52,945 nucleotides of DNA, from positions 1-52,945 of the forward strand of contig NZ_WVUG01000022.1 in NCBI RefSeq assembly GCF_017614965.1, given 5' to 3'. Of this stretch, positions 36,632 through 46,894 are shown one piece after another. The notes below the pieces were generated by a model. It was not told where the DNA came from, searched no databases, and saw only the letters and a list, made by a program, of their open reading frames with translations. The translations under genes were made by a program, and so were the position numbers. Within the stretch, counting starts at the first letter, position 1. The number at the start of each line of letters is the position of its first letter. Source of the stretch: Streptomyces griseorubiginosus. Lineage in GTDB: Bacteria; Actinomycetota; Actinomycetes; Streptomycetales; Streptomycetaceae.

Positions 36632-36688
36632 GAAGAGCCCACGGCCACCGCGAAGGAAGAGCCCACAACCACCGCGACGGAAGAGCCC
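36632..36688. repeat. 24-bp direct repeats between two terminators
   Basis: GAAGAGCCCACGGCCACCGC... repeats with a 24-bp period (starts near 36632, 36656 and a partial third near 36680); units differ by a few bases. They fill the gap between the ileS and divIVA terminators and encode nothing recognised. Confidence 0.75.
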
Positions 36689-36707
36689 TGCGATCAACGC
36701 GCATAAA

Positions 36708-36745
36708 AAGGGCGGGCCCCGGACCGAAATCCGGGACCCGCCCTT
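36708..36745 (-). terminator. Terminator after divIVA
   Basis: AAGGGCGGGCCCCGGA (36708-36723) pairs with TCCGGGACCCGCCCTT (36730-36745) with one mismatch; on the minus strand the stem is followed by TTTTTATGCG, so it looks like an intrinsic terminator of the divIVA end of the division cluster. Confidence 0.85.
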
Positions 36746-36791
36746 GAACGCTGCCGACGCCTACGGCGTACTACTCACCGTGTCGCGGCCG

Positions 36792-38015
36792 TCAGTTGTC
36801 GTCCTCATCGATCAGGAACCCGCGCATGGGCGAGGGGGCCTGGCCCATCGGGGACGGACCCTGCGGACGGACCGGAGCCATCGGCTGAGTCATGGCCGGC
36901 GTCATCTGCTGCTGGCCGCCGTAGGACGGACCGGCGGGGCTCGGCCCACCGCCCATGGTCTGGTTGCCTCCGTAGGACGGGGCACTCGCGCCGGCCGGGG
37001 CCATGGAGGGCGCCGGGGACGGCGGGAGGCTCGCGGCGGCCGGAGTGCGCGGCGGAGCAAGCGAGTCGTCGGCCTGGGTCTCCAGCTGACGCAGCTGCGA
37101 CTCCAGGTACGACTTCAGACGCGTGCGGTACTCGCGCTCGAAGCCGCGCAGATCCTCGACCTTGCGCTCCAGCGTGGCGCGGGCGGACTCCAGGGAGCCC
37201 ATCGCGACGCGGTGCTTCTCCTGCGCGTCCCGCTCCAGGGCGTCGGCCTTGGCACGGGCGTCACGCTCGAGACCCTCGGCGCGGCTGCGGGCCTCGCCGA
37301 CGATCTTGTTGGCCTCGGAACGGGCCTCGGCGATCGCCTGGTCGGCGGTCTGCTGGGCCAGCGAGAGGACACGGGCGGCGCTGTCGCCACCGGGGCCCTG
37401 ACCGGGGCCGCCCATCGGACCGCCCATGGGGCCACCCATCGGGCCGCCCATCTGCTGCTGCATGGGGGGCTGGCCCATGGGGCCGCCCATCTGGCCCTGG
37501 CCCATCGGACCCTGGCCCATCTGGCCCTGGCCCATGGGGCCCTGACCCATCGGACCCTGGCCCATCGGGCCGGGACCCTGCGGGCCGCCCTGTCCACCGG
37601 GACCGGCGGGCAGCTGCGGCGCACCGCTCGGCAGCTGGGGCGGGCCACCCATGGGGCCACCCATCTGCTGCTGCGGCGGGCCCGATATGCCGGCCGGCAC
37701 GGGGGCGCCCGGCCCGCGCATGCCCTGCTGCGGCATACCGCCCTGCTGGGGCATGCCACCCTGCGGCATGCCGCCCTGCTGGTCCTGCGGACCGCCGGGA
37801 CCCTCCGGGGGCTTGCGCATGTTCTGCTGGTTCTGAGCAGCGGCGCGCGTGGCCGCGGCCAGTTTGGCGCGCAGGTCCTCGTTCTCCCGGAGCAGGCGGG
37901 TCAGTTCGGCTTCGACCTCGTCGAGGAAGGCATCGACCTCGTCCTCGTCATAGCCTTCTCGGAGGCGGACGGTCGTGAACTGCTTGTTCCGCACGTCCTC
38001 GGGGGTCAACGGCAT
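36792..38015 (-). CDS. divIVA: Polar growth protein DivIVA
   Basis: A 407-residue DivIVA, which marks hyphal tips and recruits the polar wall-synthesis machinery in Streptomyces. The conserved membrane-binding N-terminus is [20 protein letters not shown] followed by the first coiled coil ([20 protein letters not shown]). A long Gly/Met/Pro/Gln-rich linker of about 140 residues (repeats of MGQGPMGQ) separates it from the second coiled coil ([26 protein letters not shown]...). The C-terminal tail is low-complexity and ends EDDN. ATG at 38015 with GAGGTGAAGAG upstream. Confidence 0.97.
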   Translation of the reverse strand: MPLTPEDVRNKQFTTVRLREGYDEDEVDAFLDEVEAELTRLLRENEDLRAKLAAATRAAAQNQQNMRKPPEGPGGPQDQQGGMPQGGMPQQGGMPQQGMRGPGAPVPAGISGPPQQQMGGPMGGPPQLPSGAPQLPAGPGGQGGPQGPGPMGQGPMGQGPMGQGQMGQGPMGQGQMGGPMGQPPMQQQMGGPMGGPMGGPMGGPGQGPGGDSAARVLSLAQQTADQAIAEARSEANKIVGEARSRAEGLERDARAKADALERDAQEKHRVAMGSLESARATLERKVEDLRGFEREYRTRLKSYLESQLRQLETQADDSLAPPRTPAAASLPPSPAPSMAPAGASAPSYGGNQTMGGGPSPAGPSYGGQQQMTPAMTQPMAPVRPQGPSPMGQAPSPMRGFLIDEDDN

Positions 38016-38067
38016 CTCTTCACCTCAACGTAGTCGTCGGCATCGGCAAGACGGTAGGTCACATCGC

Positions 38068-38352
38068 TCACAGCCGGCTCACGATCGAGATCAGGATGTA
38101 GACGATGATCATCAGTACGAAGAAGGACAGGTCGAGCGCCACGCCCCCGAGACGCAGCGGCGGGATGAACCGCCGCAGAAGCTTGAGCGGTGGATCAGTG
38201 ACAGTGTAGGTGGCCTCCAGAACGACCACCATCGCCTTGCCGGGTTGCCATGAGCGGGCGAACTGGAAGACGTAGTCCATGACCAACCGGAAGATGAGCA
38301 CGATGAGGAAGCACATCAGCGCGATGTAGATGACATCCAGGACCACGCTCAT
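38068..38352 (-). CDS. ylmG: YggT family membrane protein (YlmG)
   Basis: A 94-residue protein with two membrane helices (VIYIALMCFLIVLIFRLVM and LSFFVLMIIVYILISIV) around the YggT core VTDPPLKLLRRFIPPLRLGGVALDLS. In Gram-positive bacteria it lies between sepF and divIVA, as here. A role in cell division or nucleoid/membrane organisation has been suggested for relatives. 71 bp separate it from sepF and 52 bp from divIVA. Confidence 0.93.
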   Translation of the reverse strand: MSVVLDVIYIALMCFLIVLIFRLVMDYVFQFARSWQPGKAMVVVLEATYTVTDPPLKLLRRFIPPLRLGGVALDLSFFVLMIIVYILISIVSRL

Positions 38353-38423
38353 TGCTGGTGCTTCCCTCTCCCCTGTTCCGTGCTGCTGGGTACTACTTTT
38401 ACTGCTGTTTCCGGTCGTGCGTC

Positions 38424-39065
38424 TCAGCTCTGGTTGAAGAACCCGCCCTCTGCGATGCGGGCCTTGTCCTCCGCCGTGACATCGACGTTAGCAGGCGACA
38501 ACAGGAACACCTTCTGCGTCACCCGCTCGATGCTGCCGTGAAGACCAAACACCAATCCGGCCGCAAAGTCGACAAGTCGCTTCGCGTCTGTGTCGTCCAT
38601 CTCAGTCAGATTCATGATCACCGGGGTGCCCTCACGGAAGTGTTCCCCGATGGTACGGGCCTCGTTGTAGGTCCGCGGGTGCAGTGTGGTGATCCGGTAA
38701 GGCTCTCGTTCCGACACGACCTTGGGCATGATCACCGGTGCGTTCTTCTCCAGGCTTGCGCGTTCTTGTGTGATGGACGCCACGGGCGCGATGCGCGCCG
38801 GACGGCCGGATTCCGCGGGTAGCGAAGCGGAACGGGCGACCGGCTCGCGCGGAGCGGGCGGCTGTACGATTCGCACCTCTTCGTCCCTTTGGGACTGATG
38901 TGCCAAGTGCGACTGGTGGGACGGCTCGTGCCGTCGGTGGTCCCGCTCCGGCTCGGGGTCCAGTTCGGGCTCGAAGTCGTCATCGGGGTCGAATCCCCGG
39001 CCGTCGTACCCATCGTCCTCCACGAGGCCGAGGTAGACCGCCATCTTGCGCATCGCGCCGGCCAT
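38424..39065 (-). CDS. sepF: Cell division protein SepF
   Basis: A 213-residue SepF, which binds the FtsZ C-terminus and anchors the ring to the membrane. The N-terminal amphipathic helix starts [18 protein letters not shown]; a long acidic/His-rich linker (about 20-110) follows; the conserved core is [62 protein letters not shown] at 130-200. Start ATG at 39065 with GGAGG 9 bp upstream. Confidence 0.96.
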   Translation of the reverse strand: MAGAMRKMAVYLGLVEDDGYDGRGFDPDDDFEPELDPEPERDHRRHEPSHQSHLAHQSQRDEEVRIVQPPAPREPVARSASLPAESGRPARIAPVASITQERASLEKNAPVIMPKVVSEREPYRITTLHPRTYNEARTIGEHFREGTPVIMNLTEMDDTDAKRLVDFAAGLVFGLHGSIERVTQKVFLLSPANVDVTAEDKARIAEGGFFNQS

Positions 39066-39194
39066 GCTCTGAGTCCTCCGCTCTGTGGTGGATCGACTGA
39101 CGACCGTCAAGTGCCCGCGATCCACGAGGCCGTTGTGCCCGCCTTCCGGCGGCATTGACCATATTTTCTGCTGTGGTCCGACTTCCTGGCGACG

Positions 39195-39914
39195 TTACCC
39201 GAGCCGTGCGCGGACTCCGAGTACCGCCGTACCGACGCGTACATGTGTCGCCCCGGCCGCCACGGCCTGCTCGAGGTCCGCACTCATCCCTGCCGAGACC
39301 ATGTTCGCAGCCGGATGGGCTCGGCGCAGGTCGGTCGACAAATCCATCAACCGCTCGAACGCCGCCCGTTCACGTCCCGCGTAGGGCCCGGTCAGCGGTG
39401 CGACGGTCATGAGACCGTCCAGCCGCAGACCCGGCGAGCGGGCGACCAGGTCGCCCAACTCTTCGATTCCCTCGGGACCGACACCCCCGCGCTCCCCGCG
39501 ACCGCTCACGTCCGCGTCGAGCGCGACCTGGATCAGACAGCCGACTTCGCGTCCCTGCCGCACCGCCTCCTTCGAGAGCGCCGTGACCAGCCGGGCACGA
39601 TCGACGGACTGCACCATATCGGCGTAACCGACCACGGAACGAACCTTGTTGGTCTGCAACTGACCAACGAAGTGCCAAGTCAGCGGCAGATCCGCACATT
39701 CCGCGGCCTTCGGGGCCGCGTCCTGGTCCCGGTTCTCGGCGACATGGCGCACACCGAGCTCCGCCAGGATCCGCACGTCGTCCGCCGGATACGTCTTGGT
39801 GACCACGATCAGCGTCACCTCCTCGCGAGCGCGCCCGGCGGCGGCGCAGGCGTCGGCGATACGACGCTCCACCTTCGCCAGGTTTTCGGCGAGTTCGTCC
39901 TTACGGTCCGTCAT
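39195..39914 (-). CDS. YggS/PROSC family PLP-binding protein
   Basis: A 239-residue PLP homeostasis protein (YlmE in this cluster). PLP lysine in LIVVTKTYPADDVRILAELG; HFVGQLQTNKVRSVVGYADMVQSVD and SAGMSADLEQAVAAGATHVRVGTAVLG are standard family blocks. It controls free pyridoxal phosphate and amino-acid balance. Its ATG (39914) lies 5 bp after the end of the laccase-domain gene, so they are co-transcribed. Confidence 0.95.
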   Translation of the reverse strand: MTDRKDELAENLAKVERRIADACAAAGRAREEVTLIVVTKTYPADDVRILAELGVRHVAENRDQDAAPKAAECADLPLTWHFVGQLQTNKVRSVVGYADMVQSVDRARLVTALSKEAVRQGREVGCLIQVALDADVSGRGERGGVGPEGIEELGDLVARSPGLRLDGLMTVAPLTGPYAGRERAAFERLMDLSTDLRRAHPAANMVSAGMSADLEQAVAAGATHVRVGTAVLGVRARLG

Positions 39915-39919
39915 GTCCC

Positions 39920-40654
39920 TCAGTCCAGCCAGACATATCCCGCGAGTCGCCCCGTGGTGCGATCGCGCCGGTACGAGAAGTGATCGCCCGACTCCCGGGT
40001 GCACACCGGCGACCGCTCCAGATCGCGCACCCCGAGCCGTTCGAGCTGCGCGTGCACCCCGGCGGTCACGTCGACCGCCGGCGTGCCCCAACTCGTCTCG
40101 GCGTACGCCGCCGGCTCGACGGCGGCCACGTCCGCGCGCATCGCCACCGGCACCTCGTAGCACCGCCCGCACACGGCGGGTCCGGTGCGGGCGACGATCC
40201 GGGCGGGGTCGGCGCCGAGCTCGGTCATCGCGCGTAGCGCGGCCGGGACGACCCCGGCGACCATGCCGGGCCGGCCCGCGTGCGCGGCGGCGACGATCCC
40301 GGCGACCGGGTCGGCGAGCAGAACGGGCGTGCAGTCGGCGGTGAGCACGGCGAGGGCGAGTCCGCGGCGCGCGGTGACGACCGCGTCGACCTCCGGCACC
40401 GGGCGCTCCGCCCAGGGACCGTCGACGACGGCCACCTCGTTGCCGTGCACCTGGTTCATCCACACGACCCGGGCCGGATCGACTCCGAGCGACTTGGCCG
40501 CCAGCTCCCGGTTGGTGCGTACGGCGTCGGGGTCGTCGCCCACCGCCCCGCCGAGATTGAGCTCCTCGTACGGAACGGCGCTCACCCCGCCCCACCGGTT
40601 GGTGAAGGCGAAGTGCGCGCCGCCCACTGTGCTCGTTTCCGAGCGTTGTTCCAT
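39920..40654 (-). CDS. pgeF: PgeF/YfiH laccase-domain protein
   Basis: A 244-residue protein of the YfiH (YlmD) family. The metal-site motifs are HGNEV (NQVHGNEVAVVDGP), LTADCTPVLLADP, and AAAHAGRPGMVAGV. Members act as peptidoglycan editing factors or purine nucleosidases. The start is an ATG at 40654, or GTG at 40657; no strong ribosome site. It follows ftsZ by 13 bp in the conserved actinobacterial order. Confidence 0.93.
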   Translation of the reverse strand: MEQRSETSTVGGAHFAFTNRWGGVSAVPYEELNLGGAVGDDPDAVRTNRELAAKSLGVDPARVVWMNQVHGNEVAVVDGPWAERPVPEVDAVVTARRGLALAVLTADCTPVLLADPVAGIVAAAHAGRPGMVAGVVPAALRAMTELGADPARIVARTGPAVCGRCYEVPVAMRADVAAVEPAAYAETSWGTPAVDVTAGVHAQLERLGVRDLERSPVCTRESGDHFSYRRDRTTGRLAGYVWLD

Positions 40655-40667
40655 CACGTCAGAAGGA

Positions 40668-41864
<1,197 letters not shown>

Positions 41865-42142
41865 GTCGAAGGCCTCTCGCCTCGAGTTACGTGTCGCCGT
41901 TTCGCGGGTGAGTGCGATCCGACGACTGATGCCGAATGGGACGGTCCGTAGCGCCGACCCGAACCCTAACGTTGAAGTTTAGGGTTACCAGTGTGACTGT
42001 TCGCTGGAGTCTTCCGAACAGGACACTAAGTCGACAAGTGGCGCACGTTCAACGAACACGCCGAACCTCCCGTTTTTCTTTTCACCCTATGTGATCAGCC
42101 ATAGCGCTGCCCAACCAGGGTGCTGGCCTGCGCGGATGTGCG
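41865..42142 (-). promoter_or_regulatory. ftsZ promoter region with AT-rich patch
   Basis: This non-coding 278-bp stretch between ftsQ and ftsZ contains the least GC-rich sequence of the cluster (CCGTTTTTCTTTTCACCC near 42070 and the ftsZ-proximal AACCCTAAC). In S. coelicolor, ftsZ is known to have several promoters including one switched on in sporulating aerial hyphae; I expect them here, but no -35/-10 pair can be assigned with confidence. Confidence 0.6.
41962..41986. promoter_or_regulatory. 8-9-8 perfect palindrome upstream of ftsZ
   Basis: AACCCTAA (41962-41969) and TTAGGGTT (41979-41986) are exact inverses around a 9-bp spacer, about 98 bp upstream of the ftsZ start. It could be an operator for a developmental regulator. 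Confidence 0.4.
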
Positions 42143-42946
42143 TCAACTCCCCGATGATGCCGGGGCGGTGGGAACCGAGACGTCGAAGTGCCGCGCGTCC
42201 GGCGCCGCTTTCATCAGGGCGGTGAGCGTACGGGCCTTCAGCGCGCCTCGCTCGCCGCTTCCCCAGGCGACCGTGCGGCCGTCGCCCAACTCCAGTGAGA
42301 TGTCGTCGAAGGAACGCACCTTGACGCTCCGGGTCTCGTGCGCGACGGCGGCCGGAATGGACCGGGCGACCGTCACCGCCTCGCGCACCAAGCGGTCCTC
42401 GCCGAAGCGGCGCAGGCTCGCGGCGGCGGAACCCGAGCGGGAGATGCTCAATTCGAGCGCGGGAGCGCCTTTGGGTTCCTCGGAAACCGTGGCGAAACGG
42501 ACGCCCTTGCGGTCCACTTCGATGAAGTTTCCGCCCTTTTGGACAATCAGAACCGGAGTGCGCTCAACCACTTTCAGGCCGATTCCATGGGGCCACGAAC
42601 GAACCACGTCAACCGTGTCAATTCGGGGCAGTTTCCGGCGCAGTCGTGACGCGATCGCATCGGTGTCGACGGAAATCAGCGGCGCCCCGACGGGGACTTC
42701 GGCGGCCTCGCTCACCTGGGCGGGCGTCAGCACCCGGGTACCGGAGACCGTCACGCGCTCCACGCGCGTCCACGAGGAGCCGTACAACGCCCAGAGGCCG
42801 GCCGTGCCGAGGAAGACCATCGCGACGGCGAGCATGATGATCGTACGAAGCTGTCGCCGCACCATCCGCCGCAACCGCCGGGCGAGGGGCGGACCGGACG
42901 ACTCCTGCTGGCGTTCCCCGCGCTCCACGGTCGTCGGTCCGGCCAC
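42143..42946 (-). CDS. ftsQ: Cell division protein FtsQ
   Basis: A 267-residue single-pass divisome protein. A cytoplasmic Arg-rich start, one membrane helix (TIIMLAVAMVFLGTAGLWALY), then the POTRA domain (VERVTVSGTRVLTPAQVSEAAEVPVGAPLISVD ... ) and beta domain with GNFIEVDRKGVRFA. Its GTG start (42946) has GGCAGGGGCC upstream. It is 43 bp downstream of murG and precedes ftsZ across the promoter region. Confidence 0.95.
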   Translation of the reverse strand: MAGPTTVERGERQQESSGPPLARRLRRMVRRQLRTIIMLAVAMVFLGTAGLWALYGSSWTRVERVTVSGTRVLTPAQVSEAAEVPVGAPLISVDTDAIASRLRRKLPRIDTVDVVRSWPHGIGLKVVERTPVLIVQKGGNFIEVDRKGVRFATVSEEPKGAPALELSISRSGSAAASLRRFGEDRLVREAVTVARSIPAAVAHETRSVKVRSFDDISLELGDGRTVAWGSGERGALKARTLTALMKAAPDARHFDVSVPTAPASSGS

Positions 42947-42989
42947 GGCCCCTGCCCTTCACCTACACGGAATTACAGCCCTGTCAGCC

Positions 42990-44087
42990 CTATCGGTGTG
43001 CACGGTGGGCGGCGATCGCCTCGTACACCATGCCGACGAGCAGGTCGTCGGCGTCCCGGCGGCCGAACTCGCTTGCCGCGCGGGACATCTCGTACAGCCG
43101 GTGCGGGTCGCCGAGCACGGGCAGGACGTTCTCCCGCACCCAGTCGGGCGTGAGTTCCGCGTCGTCGACCAGCAGTCCGCCGCCGGCCTTCACCACCGGC
43201 TGGGCGTTCAGCCGCTGTTCGCCGTTGCCGATGGGCAGCGGGACGTAGGCGGCCGGGAGTCCGACGGCGGAGAGTTCGGCGACGGTCATCGCGCCCGCGC
43301 GGCAGAGCATCATGTCGGCCGCGGCGTACGCGAGATCCATCCGGTCCAGGTAACTTACCGGGATGTAGGGGGGCATTCCCGGCATCTGCTGCACATGCGG
43401 CAGTTCGTTCTTCGGGCCGACCGCGTGCAGGATCTGGATGCCGGCCTGCTGCAGCCACGGCGCGACCTGCTGGACCACCTCGTTGAGGCGGCGGGCGCCC
43501 TGCGAGCCGCCGGAGACCAGGAGCGTGGGCAGGTTGGGGTCGAGGCCGAACATGTGCCGGGCCTCGGGACGGGCCGCCGCCCGGTCCAGGGTGGCGATGG
43601 AGTGGCGCAGCGGGATCCCGATGTAGCGGGAGTTGCGCAGCTTGCTGTCCGGGGTGGCGACGGCCACCTGGGCCGCGTACCGGGAGCCGATCTTGTTGGC
43701 CAGGCCCGGGCGGGCGTTGGCCTCGTGGATGACGATCGGCACACCGAGGCGCTTGGCGGCGAGGTAGCCGGGCAGCGCCACATAGCCGCCGAAGCCGACG
43801 ACCGCGTCCGCCTTGGTGCGCTCCAGGATCTGCTCGGTCGCCTTGATCGTGCCGCGCAGCCGGCCCGGGACGGTGATCAGCTCGGGCGTGGGCTTACGGG
43901 GCAGCGGTACGGCGGGGATCAGCGCGAGCTCGTAGCCCCGCTGCGGGACGAGCTTGGTCTCCAGACCCCGCTCCGTGCCCAGGGCTGTGATCCCCACGGT
44001 CGGGTCCTGCCTGCGCAGGGCGTCCGCGAGGGCGAGCGCGGGCTCGATGTGGCCGGCGGTCCCCCCACCGGCGAGTACGACATGCAC
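42990..44087 (-). CDS. murG: MurG glycosyltransferase
   Basis: A 365-residue GT-B glycosyltransferase that adds GlcNAc to lipid I to give lipid II. The N-terminal nucleotide-independent loop GGGTAGHIEPALALADAL, the second G-rich loop VSGGSQGARRLNE and the donor-binding block SVLCRAGAMTVAELSAVG-type (here MLCRAGAMTVAELSAVGLPAAYVPLP) are all present. GTG start (44087) sits 6 bp after ftsW. Confidence 0.97.
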   Translation of the reverse strand: MHVVLAGGGTAGHIEPALALADALRRQDPTVGITALGTERGLETKLVPQRGYELALIPAVPLPRKPTPELITVPGRLRGTIKATEQILERTKADAVVGFGGYVALPGYLAAKRLGVPIVIHEANARPGLANKIGSRYAAQVAVATPDSKLRNSRYIGIPLRHSIATLDRAAARPEARHMFGLDPNLPTLLVSGGSQGARRLNEVVQQVAPWLQQAGIQILHAVGPKNELPHVQQMPGMPPYIPVSYLDRMDLAYAAADMMLCRAGAMTVAELSAVGLPAAYVPLPIGNGEQRLNAQPVVKAGGGLLVDDAELTPDWVRENVLPVLGDPHRLYEMSRAASEFGRRDADDLLVGMVYEAIAAHRAHR

Positions 44088-44093
44088 CGAAAT

Positions 44094-45455
44094 TCACCGC
44101 TCTCCGGACGGCCGCGCCGTGGGCGCCCGCCGTCGCATCGTGTTCCATCTCCGAGGCCCCCGGTCTCGCATGGCGCCTCCCGCCCGCTTTCTACCAAAGC
44201 GGGGTTGCCGCAGGGAAAGCGCCGCCCGCGCAGCGGGCTCGTCGCGCGCGAACGCGATCAGCAGCCCGATGGCGAACATGGTCGGCAGCAGGGCGGATCC
44301 TCCGTAGGAGAACAGCGGGAGGGGGACGCCGGCGATCGGCAGCAGGCCGAGCACCGCACCGATGTTGATCACCGCCTGCGCGGTGATCCAGGTGGTCACG
44401 CCTCCCGCGGCATACCTGACGAAGGGGTCCTCCGTACGTCCGGCCACGCGGATACCCGCATAGCCTAGAGCCGCGAAGAGGGCGAGCACCGACAGCGTCC
44501 CCGCCAGGCCCAGTTCCTCACCGGTGACGGCGAAGATGAAGTCCGTGTGGGCTTCCGGGAGTTGGCCCCATTTTTCCACACTCGCACCGAGCCCGGAGCC
44601 GAAGATTCCGCCGGAGGCGAGGGCGTAGATCCCGTGCACGGCCTGCCAGCAGTCGGCGGCCCCGGACCGGGGCTCGGTGGCGCCGATGCAGGCGAGCCGG
44701 GCCATGCGGTTGGGGCTGGTCTTGATCAGGATCACACCGAGGGTGGCGGCGATCGACAGCACGCCGACGAAGAGGCGGGTGGGCGCCCCGGCCAGCCACA
44801 GCAGGCCGAACAGGATCGCCGTGAGGATGATCGCCGTGCCCATGTCGCCGCCGAGCATGATCAGCCCGAGCAGCAGGAAGGCGACCGGCACCAGCGGCAC
44901 CAGCATGTGCTTCCACTGGTTGAGCAGGTTCTTGTCCTGTTTGCGGGCCAGCAGGTCGGCGCTCCACAGGACCAGCGCCAGCTTGCCGAACTCGCTGGGC
45001 TGGATCTGGAAGGAGCCGCCCAGCGAGATCCAGTTCTGGTTGCCGTTGACCGACATCCCTATCCCCGGCACCTGCACCAGCGCCATCAGGAAGACGGCGC
45101 CCGCGAGGATCGGATAGGCCAGCGCCCGGTGCAGCTTGACCGGCATGCGGGAGGCGATCAGCAGCAGGACGCCGCCGATCACGGCCGCGAGCAGTTGTTT
45201 GCGGAAGAAGTAGGAGCCGGGCAGGGACATCTGCAGCGCGGTGATCTGGGAGGCCGAGTAGACCATCACCAGGCCGAGCACGGTGATCAGGAAACTGCCG
45301 CCGGCGATGAGGTAGTAGGCGGTCAGCGGCCGGTCCCAGGCGCGTCTGGCGTTGAGGTAGGCGCGCCGCAGCGGGTTGTCACGGGACGGCCGGGAAGCGG
45401 CGGGACGTCTGACGGCCCGCTGCACGGGCGGCCGTCCGGTACGGCTACTGGGCAT
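44094..45455 (-). CDS. ftsW: Septal peptidoglycan polymerase FtsW
   Basis: A 453-residue SEDS-family glycosyltransferase with ten membrane helices; it polymerises lipid II at the septum with FtsI. SEDS motifs SLGGSFQIQPSEFGKLALVLWSADLLARK and NIGAVLGLLPIAGVPLPLFSYGGSALL are visible. A 40-residue cytoplasmic Arg/Pro-rich N-terminus precedes the first helix, and the C-terminal tail is strongly basic. It lies between murD and murG, 20 bp after murD. Confidence 0.97.
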   Translation of the reverse strand: MPSSRTGRPPVQRAVRRPAASRPSRDNPLRRAYLNARRAWDRPLTAYYLIAGGSFLITVLGLVMVYSASQITALQMSLPGSYFFRKQLLAAVIGGVLLLIASRMPVKLHRALAYPILAGAVFLMALVQVPGIGMSVNGNQNWISLGGSFQIQPSEFGKLALVLWSADLLARKQDKNLLNQWKHMLVPLVPVAFLLLGLIMLGGDMGTAIILTAILFGLLWLAGAPTRLFVGVLSIAATLGVILIKTSPNRMARLACIGATEPRSGAADCWQAVHGIYALASGGIFGSGLGASVEKWGQLPEAHTDFIFAVTGEELGLAGTLSVLALFAALGYAGIRVAGRTEDPFVRYAAGGVTTWITAQAVINIGAVLGLLPIAGVPLPLFSYGGSALLPTMFAIGLLIAFARDEPAARAALSLRQPRFGRKRAGGAMRDRGPRRWNTMRRRAPTARPSGER

Positions 45456-45475
45456 CAGCGCCTCCGCTGCGTCGG

Positions 45476-46894
45476 TCAGGAGCCGAGTTCGCGAACCGCC
45501 TCCGCGAACGCGTCACCGCGCTTGTTGTAGTTGGCGAACATGTCCATCGAGGCACAGGCGGGAGCCAGCAGCACCGTGTCGCCTGCGACCGCGAGCCGCC
45601 GGGCCTCCCGGACGGCCGCGAGCATCGCCCCAGTGTCGGTCCGGTCGAGGTCGACGACGGGTACTTCCGGCGCGTGTCGCGCCAGGGCTTCGCGGATCAG
45701 GGCGCGGTCCTGTCCGATGAGCACGACACCGCGAAGTCGCTTTGCCGACTTGGCGACCAGCTCGTCGAAGGTCGCACCCTTGGCGAGTCCGCCCGCAATC
45801 CATACGATCGACTCATATGCCGCCAATGAGGCTTCCGCGGCATGGGTGTTGGTGGCCTTGGAGTCGTCGATGTAGGCGACACCGTCGACATCGGCCACGT
45901 GCGCGATGCGGTGCGCGTCCGGCGTGAAGTTCCGAAGCCCGTCGCGTACGGCCTTGGGTGGCACCCCGAAGGCACGCGCGAGGGCCGCCGCGGCAAGGGC
46001 GTTGGCGATGTTGTGCGGAGCCGGCGGACGGACGTCGGAGACCTCGGCGAGTTCCTGGGCGTTCTTCTGCCGGTTCTCCACGAAGGCGCGGTCGACCAGG
46101 ATGCCGTCCACGACGCCGAGTTGGGAGGGACCGGGAGTGCCGAGGGTGAAGCCGATGGCCCGGCAGCCTTCCTCGACGTCGGCCTCGCGGACCAGGTCCT
46201 CGGTGGCCTTGTCGGCGACGTTGTAGACGCAGGCGACCCGATTGCCCTCGTAGATACGGCCCTTGTCCCTGGCGTAGGCCTCCATGGAGCCGTGCCAGTC
46301 GAGATGGTCGGGGGCGAGGTTGAGCACCGCCGCCGAGTGCGCCCGCAGCGAGGGTGCCCAGTGGAGCTGATAGCTCGACAACTCCACCGCCAGGACGTCG
46401 TACTGCTCCTCGCCCAGCACGACGTCCAGCAGCGAGACACCGATGTTGCCGACGGCCGCCGTGCGCAGACCCGCCGCCTTCAGGATCGACGCCAGCATCT
46501 GGACGGTGGTGGTCTTGCCGTTGGTGCCGGTCACGGCGAGCCAGGGGGCGGCGTCGGGTCCGCGCAGCCGCCAGGCGAGTTCGACGTCGCCCCAGATGTC
46601 GACTCCCGCCTCGCGGGCCGCGGTGAACAGCGGCTTGTCCGGCTTCCAGCCGGGCGCGGTGACGACGAGTTCCGTGCCCTCGGGCAGGGTGGCGCCGTCT
46701 CCCAGCCGCACGGTGACCCCCAGGGCCTCCAGTTCGGCGGCCTGTTCACGCGCGCGTGCGTCGTCGCCGTCGTTGACGACCGTGACGACCGCCCCGCGCG
46801 CGTGCAGCACCTTGGCCGCCGGGATGCCCGAGACGCCGAGTCCGGCGACGGTGACGTGCTTGCCCTCCAGGGAGAGCCCCTGCCGGTCGGTCAC
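45476..46894 (-). CDS. murD: MurD, UDP-MurNAc-L-Ala:D-Glu ligase
   Basis: A 472-residue Mur ligase adding D-glutamate. N-terminal UDP-binding Rossmann part GKHVTVAGLGVSGIPAAKVL, ATP P-loop VTGTNGKTTTVQML, NLAPDHLDWHGSMEAYARDK and the C-terminal IDDSKATNTHAAEASL / LLAPACASMDMFANYNKRGDAFAEAV are all diagnostic. GTG at 46894 overlaps the mraY stop (GTGA); an ATG at 46909 would be five residues longer. Confidence 0.97.
   Translation of the reverse strand: MTDRQGLSLEGKHVTVAGLGVSGIPAAKVLHARGAVVTVVNDGDDARAREQAAELEALGVTVRLGDGATLPEGTELVVTAPGWKPDKPLFTAAREAGVDIWGDVELAWRLRGPDAAPWLAVTGTNGKTTTVQMLASILKAAGLRTAAVGNIGVSLLDVVLGEEQYDVLAVELSSYQLHWAPSLRAHSAAVLNLAPDHLDWHGSMEAYARDKGRIYEGNRVACVYNVADKATEDLVREADVEEGCRAIGFTLGTPGPSQLGVVDGILVDRAFVENRQKNAQELAEVSDVRPPAPHNIANALAAAALARAFGVPPKAVRDGLRNFTPDAHRIAHVADVDGVAYIDDSKATNTHAAEASLAAYESIVWIAGGLAKGATFDELVAKSAKRLRGVVLIGQDRALIREALARHAPEVPVVDLDRTDTGAMLAAVREARRLAVAGDTVLLAPACASMDMFANYNKRGDAFAEAVRELGS

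Noticed and set aside
33016..36672. Very long minus-strand reading frame of 1218 codons opposite ileS
   Set aside because: It is the complement of a clearly real synthetase gene; long antisense frames are common in DNA with such high third-position GC, and its translation shows no domain and is dominated by Arg/Gly/Val.
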